In this document: positions 22,658 through 27,705 of the stretch, piece after piece | Position numbering within the stretch: the first letter of the stretch is position 1 | How the letters are laid out: the number at the start of each line of letters is the position of its first letter | Assembly (NCBI GenBank): GCA_002449635.1 | Contig: DJXF01000058.1 | Location: 1 to 27,705 of the forward strand | Length of the DNA stretch: 27,705 bases | Origin: Clostridiales bacterium UBA7011 | Lineage (GTDB): Bacteria > Bacillota > Clostridia > Oscillospirales > Butyricicoccaceae | Reading direction: 5' to 3' | The notes under the pieces: model-generated | Seen by the model: the letters and a program-made list of their open reading frames with translations, nothing else | Database searches by the model: none | Told to the model about the DNA's origin: nothing | Position numbers and translations under genes: made by a program

Positions 22658-23164
22658 ATGAGTTTTTTTAGTCAGTTGAAGGACGAGCTGAACGATAAGA
22701 ATATCGACAAGTCCAAAATCCATGTTGTTGAAGAGGAACTCGAGGAGGAAGAGACGGCCGCTCCGCAGGAGCCGGAGGAAGATCCGGAATATCCGGAGCA
22801 CCCCGATTATATAGCTCTGCGTCCCAACCTGACCGAACGTCAGCTGTGGCGCATGCCTGCCATCCGGTTTTATCTGGCCATTATCGGCTTTTGCATCGGC
22901 ATGGTAGTCTTCGGTGTCATCAACCAGCTGTTTTCGCTCGGTATGACGCGCGGCGCAGTCGGCTGGTATCAGATTTTCGGCGCTGCAATCGGTTTTCTGT
23001 TCAGCCGCGAATATCTGGAGCCCCGCCTGCGGATTCCGTTTTCCAAGGGTACGCCGGAACAGAAAAAAAAGGCCGCAGAAACCTATGTCGCCCAGATGCG
23101 TGCACTGGATGAGCACATCCATGAGCTGCGCAAAATGCGCGGTGTTGAGGACGACGAGGACTGA
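22658..23164 (+). CDS. Hypothetical membrane protein with acidic N-terminal region
   Basis: A 168-residue protein I do not recognise. Residues 1-22 are polar and resemble a short helix (SFFSQLKDELNDKNIDKSK). Residues 25-50 are dominated by Glu, Asp and Pro. Two hydrophobic segments follow at about 69-93 (IRFYLAIIGFCIGMVVFGVI) and 100-117. Then a charged C-terminal helix, LDEHIHELRKMRGVEDDED, closes the protein. No signal-peptidase site is evident, so both termini are probably cytoplasmic. AAGGAAG lies about 10 nt before the ATG at 22658. It has its own promoter and terminator. It may be a small accessory or scaffold membrane protein; function is unknown. Confidence 0.75.
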   Translation: MSFFSQLKDELNDKNIDKSKIHVVEEELEEEETAAPQEPEEDPEYPEHPDYIALRPNLTERQLWRMPAIRFYLAIIGFCIGMVVFGVINQLFSLGMTRGAVGWYQIFGAAIGFLFSREYLEPRLRIPFSKGTPEQKKKAAETYVAQMRALDEHIHELRKMRGVEDDED

Positions 23165-23180
23165 TGCTCCAAAAAAAGCA

Positions 23181-23220
23181 AAAAAATTCCGCCGCTGCAC
23201 TGCAGTGACGGAATTTTTTT
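23181..23220. terminator. Bidirectional intrinsic terminator
   Basis: AAAAAATTCCG (23181-23191) pairs with CGGAATTTTTT (23209-23219) around a GC-rich inner stem containing CACTGCAGTG. It has T runs on both strands, so it ends the plus-strand membrane-protein gene and also any minus-strand transcript arriving from 23408. Confidence 0.88.
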
Positions 23221-23408
23221 TACACGGCATCCATGGGTCAGAACCAACCCGTTCTTATATAACAACAAGGATAAGGAGAGAAGAGAGAATCATTCAACAT
23301 TCAGGGAACGAGTCGCCCGATGCCGTGTACTCCCTGCGGCGCACCGCAGGCAAAAAATAGTAGAAAAGGAAGGATGGTTGAGGGGGTTACTGGTATTTCC
23401 CTTCAACG
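23182..23408 (-). ncRNA. Candidate minus-strand small RNA
   Basis: The gap 23165-23618 contains no convincing gene, but on the minus strand it holds a promoter (23442-23415) and a terminator (23219-23181) about 225 nt apart. Between them are a GTTGAAGGG/CCCTCAAC 5' hairpin (about 23405-23373), a CCTGCGG-TGCG-CCGCAGG hairpin (near 23350-23333), and an 11-bp closing stem of TACACGGCATC (23329-23319) with GATGCCGTGTA (23231-23221). Pyrimidine-rich single-stranded stretches contain CTCTCCTTATCC and CCATCCTTCC, complementary to Shine-Dalgarno sequences, as in many trans-acting regulatory RNAs. I do not recognise a known family. Confidence 0.5.
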
Positions 23409-23414
23409 ATTCTT

Positions 23415-23442
23415 ATTATAGTCATTTGCACCAAAAAATCAA
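23415..23442 (-). promoter_or_regulatory. Promoter of the candidate small RNA
   Basis: Minus-strand TTGATT (23442-23437), 16 bp, perfect TATAAT (23420-23415). A TGTCGAA heptamer, an Spo0A-box match, lies 84 bp upstream at 23504-23510. Confidence 0.6.
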
Positions 23443-23618
23443 TGCGAAAATTGTTCAATAGTACGAACCAAAAGACATTTGTATTTAAGCAAAGTGCCCA
23501 CCCTGTCGAAAACGGGGGCAAAATCGTGCTGCCCGGTTGTTACAATACACAAAGCATTGCACCGGAAAATGACAACATGCAGAAAAAAACCTGCCGAATC
23601 ACCGCACTTTCGCTGCCG

Positions 23619-24197
23619 CTATTTCAAACCTATTTCGACAACAGATGCGTGCGGGAGATCGGAAAGGGGCAGATCACACGGTTTTTTTACCCAGCCATCC
23701 GCACAGCGCAGAAAGAGCATATTCCTTCCCTGCGCATCCCGCCGCAGCTGTGCGCCGTAACAGAGCAGATGGTGATTGCCGTATTTCGGATGCCGGCGCA
23801 GCTCGAGATAGAGCAGGCTGCCCCGTCCCAACGCACTGCGAATGTTTTTCTCTGTGGCGCGCCGCCGCCTCAGCACACAAAAATCCTCAATGCCAAAGGC
23901 TTTCAGACATGCGTCCAGGAAAACTCCCGCCAGCAGGTCAGATGTCCCGCCGAGGCATCCGAACAGATCCAGATTCATATAGATCATCCGGCGCTGACCG
24001 ATTTTTGCACAGGTTCGAAACACCTGCTGCGCCGAAAGGGAAGCCGGCTTTCCCTCCCATGCGCTGAGCGTGAGAATCAGATTGGCTGCCGCGGTCGGAC
24101 CGCAGTGCCGCCGATATTGTCTGTCGAGCCGTTCAAATTCTCCGGTCGTACAATAGTGTTCAAACCGTTGCCACGTCTGCGGGACTGTCCGTCGCAT
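23619..24197 (-). CDS. C39-like / papain-like cysteine protease domain protein
   Basis: A 192-residue protein with a likely papain-fold catalytic triad: Cys32 in RRHCGPTAAANLI, His143 in GNHHLLCYGAQ, and Asp167 in FLRCADGW. The CGPTA and ADGW boxes are those of the peptidase C39-like family, whose members include leader peptidases, but also acyltransferases and inactive relatives. There is no signal peptide or membrane segment, and no ABC transporter is fused, so it acts in the cytoplasm. GGAGG lies about 8 nt before ATG 24197, so it overlaps the radical SAM gene by 38 bases and is translationally coupled to it. This points to joint action, for example on a peptide; the substrate is unknown. 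Confidence 0.75.
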   Translation of the reverse strand: MRRTVPQTWQRFEHYCTTGEFERLDRQYRRHCGPTAAANLILTLSAWEGKPASLSAQQVFRTCAKIGQRRMIYMNLDLFGCLGGTSDLLAGVFLDACLKAFGIEDFCVLRRRRATEKNIRSALGRGSLLYLELRRHPKYGNHHLLCYGAQLRRDAQGRNMLFLRCADGWVKKPCDLPLSDLPHASVVEIGLK

Positions 24198-25305
24198 CTG
24201 TCTTCCCTCCATGCTGCTGCGCAAGCAAAGCCTCGACCTGCTCCCTCTTTTCATAGAGCACACAGCCGCCCGCATGGTCATCCGCTAAAACGCCGCCGCT
24301 CCGAAGCGCGTGAAACAGCTCCGACTGCAGCGCCTTTCTGAGAGAGGTATCGCGGACATTGCAGTCCGAATACGGAGAGAACGGACACGGCTCCGCGCCG
24401 CCATGCGAGTTGATGTGGAAAAAGCCGCGTCCGGCCGCAATGCAGCCTCCTGAGCTCTTTTCATCCCCGGGGAATGAGACAAAGACCATTTCAGGATATT
24501 CCCCGCGCAGTGCTGTAATCTCATTTTTGAGATATTCCCGCTCCGCATCGCCGGGCGCAAGTGATTCACTCCCCTCCGTCACCGGAACAAACTCGACATA
24601 TACCACGAGCCTGCAGCCCCGCTTGCTGAGCCCGTCCAAAAAGCCCCGCGAGGAAACCGTGCGGATATTTTCGGTTGTCACTGTGACCGAAGCGCCGAAG
24701 AGCAGGCCTTTTGCGTGCAGCGCATCCATGCCGGCAAGCAGCCTGTCATAAATCCCCGCGCCGCGGCGGGAATCGGTCGCTGTCCGGTCTCCCTCCAGGC
24801 TCAAAACAGGGATCAGATTTCTGCACCGGTCAAACAGGCGGAGATAGTCCTGATCCAGACAGGTACCATTTGTGAAGATCGGGAAAATGATGTTCTGCTG
24901 TTTTCCCGCAGCTTCGATAATATCGCGGCGAAGCATCGGCTCACCGCCCGCAAGCAGGATAAAGCTGATGCCCAGCTGCTCCGCTTCCCGGAACATGAGC
25001 AGCCACTCCGCTGCGGTCAGCTGCTGTACCGGCGCGGTGTCCACTGTCGCATGATTGCAGCGGGAATAGCAGCCGGCACAATGCAGATTGCAGCGGCTTG
25101 TGATGCTCGCGATCAGAAACGGCGGGACATGAAGCCCTTTTTTCTTCTCCTCCGCACGCTTTTGAGACGCTTTTTTCGCCGCCGCCGCGAACTTCATCAT
25201 GAATGCGCTCTGACGCGGATTCCGCAGCGTCGCCTTGAGCGAGTCCGCGACAATTTTTTCCACACCGCGCGTCAAATACGCCTGAAGATCAAAATTCTTT
25301 TCCAC
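24160..25305 (-). CDS. Radical SAM protein with SPASM-like C-terminal cysteines
   Basis: A 381-residue radical SAM enzyme. The N-terminal 60 residues are helical (FDLQAYLTRGVEKIVADSLK, ATLRNPRQSAF). Then comes the cluster motif C72-x3-C76-x2-C79 in SITSRCNLHCAGCYSR, the SAM-binding GGEPMLRRD, and TNGTCLDQDYLRLF. The C-terminal region, GGCIAAGRGFFHINSHGGAE followed by PCPFSPYSDCN and a late GGC, resembles a SPASM/twitch auxiliary-cluster domain. Such enzymes commonly modify peptides or proteins. The start is called at GTG 25305 because a perfect GGAGGTGA lies 5 nt upstream; upstream in-frame ATGs at 25329 and 25323 lack a site. It lies in a minus-strand run with a C_GCAxxG protein and a C39-like protease. 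Confidence 0.88.
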   Translation of the reverse strand: MEKNFDLQAYLTRGVEKIVADSLKATLRNPRQSAFMMKFAAAAKKASQKRAEEKKKGLHVPPFLIASITSRCNLHCAGCYSRCNHATVDTAPVQQLTAAEWLLMFREAEQLGISFILLAGGEPMLRRDIIEAAGKQQNIIFPIFTNGTCLDQDYLRLFDRCRNLIPVLSLEGDRTATDSRRGAGIYDRLLAGMDALHAKGLLFGASVTVTTENIRTVSSRGFLDGLSKRGCRLVVYVEFVPVTEGSESLAPGDAEREYLKNEITALRGEYPEMVFVSFPGDEKSSGGCIAAGRGFFHINSHGGAEPCPFSPYSDCNVRDTSLRKALQSELFHALRSGGVLADDHAGGCVLYEKREQVEALLAQQHGGKTDATDSPADVATV

Positions 25306-25357
25306 TTGCGTCACCTCCGCCATTTTCATGGGACGACTGTACCGAGCCAGACCTTTC

Positions 25358-25795
25358 TTACTCGTTATTCCCGAGCATAAAACAGACCATGACTTCTTGA
25401 AACTCCGCAAAGCAGATATCCTCCATGAAATAAAACACGCCTATGCCGTCATGGCTGCATGCGCTCAGAGAATCGATCAGCTCCTCTTCCTCAGAAGCCC
25501 GGTACACCCGGACCGGCTCACCCAGGCGGCAACTGATCAGATAAAGCAGATTTTCGGCGATCTGATTCGATTCCCCCAGCCATTCTGTAAAAACCTGCTG
25601 CAGGGTCTCCTGCGCCGGGATGATCTGAACCGGATCTGCAAGGCCGAACCACTCGGAAAACTCCGCCGCAAATCCGGTTCGATCGTAACAATCGGTCACA
25701 ATATACGAGGGACCGATCCAGTCGGAACAGGCCGAAGCCATTCGGGTCAGTCCGTCCAGATACTCGCTGACCCCTGTGATTTCTGTCTTCAGCAT
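25358..25795 (-). CDS. Hypothetical protein between the C_GCAxxG and radical SAM genes
   Basis: I do not recognise this 145-residue protein. It is acidic, soluble, and mixed alpha/beta in appearance: LKTEITGVSEYLDGLTRMAS, WIGPSYIVTDCYDRTGF, FTEWLGESNQIAENLLYLIS, GEPVRVYRASEEEELIDSL, then GIGVFYFMEDICFAEFQEVM. Five cysteines are scattered and form no evident cluster motif. It is too long and too even in composition for a typical RiPP precursor. GAGG lies about 11 nt before ATG 25795. It lies 52 nt before the radical SAM gene on the same strand, so it is probably a partner or substrate protein of that enzyme. Confidence 0.7.
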   Translation of the reverse strand: MLKTEITGVSEYLDGLTRMASACSDWIGPSYIVTDCYDRTGFAAEFSEWFGLADPVQIIPAQETLQQVFTEWLGESNQIAENLLYLISCRLGEPVRVYRASEEEELIDSLSACSHDGIGVFYFMEDICFAEFQEVMVCFMLGNNE

Positions 25796-25882
25796 GGTAC
25801 CATCCGCCTCACTTCTCGCTGTTTTTGACACGTTTTCTGTCCGCAAAAATTTGCTGCGTGAAGTTCTTTCACCGGGCGCGCA

Positions 25883-26260
25883 TCAGAACAGCGCCTGCTC
25901 GACAATCTCTGCTGCGCTGCGCACGCAGTCATCACAGGAACACAGCATCGTTCCCGTCTCGACTCCCTTCAAATCCTTACAGATGGTCGCGCCGCATTTC
26001 TTCTGAAAGGCGTTGTGAATGCTTCGCGCCTGTGCAAGAATCGGTTTTCCGGAATATTCCTTGATCCCGAGGACGAGCTCTGCACCGCACAGCGCGCCGC
26101 AGGTGCCTTCCATACCGCCCATGCCGGCCCCGAACGCGGCACCCAGTCTGCGGGCCTGTTCATCCGTAATGCCCAGCTCCTCCGCAAATGCCGCAAGCAC
26201 CGCCTGACAGCAGTTATAGCCCATGTGTTTGATCTGTACTGCCTTTTCCTTTTTCTCCAT
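25883..26260 (-). CDS. C_GCAxxG_C_C family protein (putative redox/metal protein)
   Basis: A 125-residue member of the cysteine-patterned C_GCAxxG_C_C family, common in anaerobes and thought to be redox-active or cluster-binding; no activity is established. The pattern is visible: GYNCCQAVLAAF (Cys17, Cys18), GMGGMEGTCGALCGAELVLG (Cys54, Cys58), CGATICKDLKG (Cys89, Cys94), and a C-terminal CSCDDCV cluster (Cys107, Cys109, Cys112). GAGGAGG lies about 9 nt before ATG 26260, with an extended -10 promoter upstream. It heads a minus-strand run that continues through an unknown gene, a radical SAM enzyme and a C39-like protease, so it may supply electrons or a thiol chemistry to that set. Confidence 0.9.
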   Translation of the reverse strand: MEKKEKAVQIKHMGYNCCQAVLAAFAEELGITDEQARRLGAAFGAGMGGMEGTCGALCGAELVLGIKEYSGKPILAQARSIHNAFQKKCGATICKDLKGVETGTMLCSCDDCVRSAAEIVEQALF

Positions 26261-26300
26261 GACAATGAACCTCCTCGTCAGCCCATTTGCTGTTGATGGA

Positions 26301-26329
26301 AGTATACCATATTGCAGGCGGAAAAACAA
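26301..26329 (-). promoter_or_regulatory. Promoter of the C_GCAxxG / radical SAM cassette
   Basis: Minus-strand TTGTTT (26329-26324), 17 bp, TATACT (26306-26301) preceded by TGG (extended -10), 40 bp before the ATG at 26260. Confidence 0.65.
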
Positions 26330-26346
26330 TGTCCCCGCACAGCAAA

Positions 26347-26380
26347 GCTCCGGCATCCGCATGTGCGCAGAAGCCGGAGC
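26347..26380. terminator. Hairpin after the ferredoxin gene
   Basis: GCTCCGGC (26347-26354) pairs perfectly with GCCGGAGC (26373-26380). On the minus strand the following sequence is only TTTGCTG, so termination after the ferredoxin may be partial. Confidence 0.45.
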
Positions 26381-26455
26381 ATCGTCCATTTTTGCTTTGT
26401 AATCGCGGTCTTACAGTCTGAATGACTGCCCCAATCAGCACCGCAGACAACGTCT

Positions 26456-26641
26456 TTATACGATTTCAATCGCAGCTGCCGGGCAGCTCTCCTTGGCCTC
26501 CAGCGCAGCGCCCTCGAGCTCCGGAGCAACGTCCTCGTCAATCGCCTTTGCAAAGCAGTCATCCGTCATATGAAAAACGTCCGGACAGATTCCTTCACAC
26601 ATGCCGCATGCCATGCACGCTTCATTCACATAAAACTTCAT
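26456..26641 (-). CDS. Small 4Fe-4S ferredoxin
   Basis: A 61-residue ferredoxin. The cluster motif is C9-x2-C12-x2-C15-x3-C19-Pro in ACMACGMCEGICPDVF, with a further cysteine in ESCPAAAIEIV near the C-terminus, which suits one [4Fe-4S] cluster as in single-cluster bacterial ferredoxins. It carries low-potential electrons in the cytoplasm. AGGAGG lies about 7-8 nt before ATG 26641. It sits upstream of the C_GCAxxG/radical SAM run on the same strand, separated by a hairpin and a new promoter. It is a plausible electron donor for the radical SAM enzyme or for hydrogenase, but that is inference. Confidence 0.93.
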   Translation of the reverse strand: MKFYVNEACMACGMCEGICPDVFHMTDDCFAKAIDEDVAPELEGAALEAKESCPAAAIEIV

Positions 26642-26853
26642 CGTCAAGACCTCCTGTCAGCCGGGTGCATCCGAGGGACATCGCCCTTTTGTCTGCTCCC
26701 CGTTTTCTTTCAGCAATCGTATACTGGAATTATGCCAACATTTCTGTGGTTTTAACCACGCGAACGGAGGTTTTTTCACATTCACACGCTGTCATTCCCA
26801 TGCTGCTTTTCCCGCATGTGCCTGTCTTTTGTGACGCAATGGCGAAAACAGGT
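26642..26853. other. Intergenic region with a GTGGTT/AACCAC palindrome
   Basis: No gene is supported here. GTGGTT-TT-AACCAC at 26746-26759 is a perfect dyad lying upstream of the ferredoxin on the minus strand, near a TGG-CATAAT element that could be its extended -10. The dyad could be an operator. A CCTGT/ACAGG hairpin after the FNT gene lacks a T tract. Confidence 0.4.
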
Positions 26854-27621
26854 TTATTTGCCCGACTGGCGGGAGGCAATAAAATACGGAACGGAAACAA
26901 ACAGAATGCCGCCGATCATATTGCCGATGGTCACCAGAATCAGATTGTAAACAAAGCCGCCGATGGTGACCGCCTGTCCCGCCGGATTCATCAGCGCGAT
27001 GGTCAGCAGCGTCATATTGGCGACGCTGTGCTCAAATCCGGTCGTAATAAACGCGTACAGGCACCAGAAAATCATAATCAGCTTGCCCGACTCCGTTTTG
27101 CACTTTGTCGCGGACCACACCGCGAGACACACCAGCGTGTTGCAGAGAATACCTCTTGTCAGCAGAGCCACCGGACCGGCGCTCATCTTGCCCGCTGCCG
27201 CGGCGGCCATAAATGCACCGACCGCGTCTGTTCCCAGGCCGGTCAGATGATACAGCACTGCCAGCACCACGGCACCCGCAAGATTGCCAATCCAGCAGAC
27301 ACACCACAGCTTACAGGTCTGACCGGGCGTGACGGTTTTGCCCATCACACCGGCTGACATGACGAGATTGTTTCCCGTAAACAGCTCACCGCCGGCAATG
27401 ACTACCAGGCTCAGCGCAATGCCGAAGGAGACACCCATCAGCACCTTGGTATACGGCGCTCCCGCAAGCTGTCCGCCAATCGTAAATGCCAGCAAAACAC
27501 CGAAGCCGATGTACGCGCCCGCCAGCATGGACAGCAGAAAATATCCCAGCGGATTGTTTTTCAGCAGCTTTGCCTTTCCTGCCGCTGCATTTGAGACAGC
27601 CGTAAATTCGTCGTGAAACAT
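26854..27621 (-). CDS. Formate/nitrite transporter family channel
   Basis: A 255-residue FNT-family protein, normally a pentamer of six-helix protomers conducting formate, nitrite, hydrosulfide or similar small anions. Seen: the N-terminal amphipathic segment, helices with AGAYIGFGVLLAFTIGG and VVIAGGELFTGNNLVM (the family FTGN block), RGILCNTLVCLAVWS, and FITTGFEHSVANM with the central pore His198. The motifs do not separate FocA from the NirC or hydrosulfide channel subgroups. GGAGG lies 7-8 nt before the ATG at 27621. In a fermenting anaerobe formate is a reasonable guess. Confidence 0.9.
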   Translation of the reverse strand: MFHDEFTAVSNAAAGKAKLLKNNPLGYFLLSMLAGAYIGFGVLLAFTIGGQLAGAPYTKVLMGVSFGIALSLVVIAGGELFTGNNLVMSAGVMGKTVTPGQTCKLWCVCWIGNLAGAVVLAVLYHLTGLGTDAVGAFMAAAAAGKMSAGPVALLTRGILCNTLVCLAVWSATKCKTESGKLIMIFWCLYAFITTGFEHSVANMTLLTIALMNPAGQAVTIGGFVYNLILVTIGNMIGGILFVSVPYFIASRQSGK

Positions 27622-27643
27622 TGTAATTCCTCCATCTTATCTC

Positions 27644-27660
27644 GTGTCGATTTCCGACAC
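27644..27660 (-). promoter_or_regulatory. Inverted repeat in the FNT leader
   Basis: GTGTCG (27644-27649) and CGACAC (27655-27660) around ATTTC, between a possible -10 (TATCAT, 27677-27672, minus strand) and the ribosome binding site. It could be an operator for a redox or anaerobic regulator. Confidence 0.35.
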
Positions 27661-27705
27661 ATTTTGTTTTTATGATACTTTTCTTTCCCGCGGCTGTACG
27701 CTGCT

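Noticed and set aside
23333..23357. CCTGCGG-CGCA-CCGCAGG hairpin read as a plus-strand terminator
   Set aside because: On the plus strand it is followed by A, not T. It fits as a stem of the minus-strand RNA instead.
23442..24341. Plus-strand frame of 299 codons opposite the C39-like protease
   Set aside because: It is antisense to the protease and radical SAM genes, has skewed composition and lacks a ribosome binding site. Its length is an effect of GC-rich third positions.
25847..25878. GTGAA/TTCAC hairpin between the C_GCAxxG gene and the 145-residue gene
   Set aside because: The stem is only 5 bp and the T tract is distant, so it is not called as a terminator; the genes are kept as one likely operon.

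Overview
The window looks like a chromosomal segment of a Gram-positive, endospore-lineage anaerobe of the class Clostridia, probably an Oscillospiraceae/Butyricicoccaceae-type gut bacterium. The reasons are a recognisable Spo0A with 0A boxes in front of it, a HydG maturase for [FeFe]-hydrogenase, a glycine riboswitch of Firmicutes type, strong AGGAGG-type ribosome binding sites, vegetative promoters with 16-18 bp spacers, and moderately high GC with GC-rich codons. The lineage call is an inference from gene content. No rRNA, tRNA, CRISPR array, insertion sequence or phage gene was seen.

Layout. 1-7.6 kb: bioB with an adjoining GNAT acetyltransferase; on the minus strand an AI-2E-family permease and an SGNH esterase; a small unknown plus-strand gene; then divergent punA (purine nucleoside phosphorylase) and tex. 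7.8-10.6 kb, minus strand: a sodium/alanine-glycine symporter controlled by a glycine riboswitch with its own terminator, an isolated hisB, and a small unknown gene. 10.8-13.2 kb: a TetR-type regulator and a PutP-type sodium/proline symporter. 13.3-15.4 kb: spo0A with a cluster of 0A-box-like sites, and an exported L,D-transpeptidase. 15.4-17.5 kb: a promoter, a structured untranslated leader ending in a strong terminator, then a small iron-only hydrogenase regulator and hydG. 17.6-20.5 kb: two convergent MATE efflux genes. 20.6-22.5 kb: an AraC regulator and a PfkB sugar kinase in one operon. 22.6-23.4 kb: a small acidic membrane protein, then a gene-free stretch that probably encodes a minus-strand small RNA. 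23.6-26.6 kb, minus strand: ferredoxin, a C_GCAxxG_C_C protein, an unknown 145-residue protein, a radical SAM/SPASM-like enzyme and a C39-like cysteine protease, the last two overlapping. 26.8-27.6 kb: a formate/nitrite-family channel.

How the genes fit together. The window is mostly housekeeping and transport, with an anaerobic redox theme: BioB, HydG and the SPASM-like enzyme are all radical SAM proteins, and the ferredoxin, hydrogenase maturase and FNT channel fit fermentative metabolism. The parts that merit most attention are the radical SAM/C39-protease cassette (no obvious known product), the unassigned attenuator-like leader before the hydrogenase genes, the minus-strand small-RNA candidate at 23.2-23.4 kb, and the divergent Spo0A with its upstream sites.
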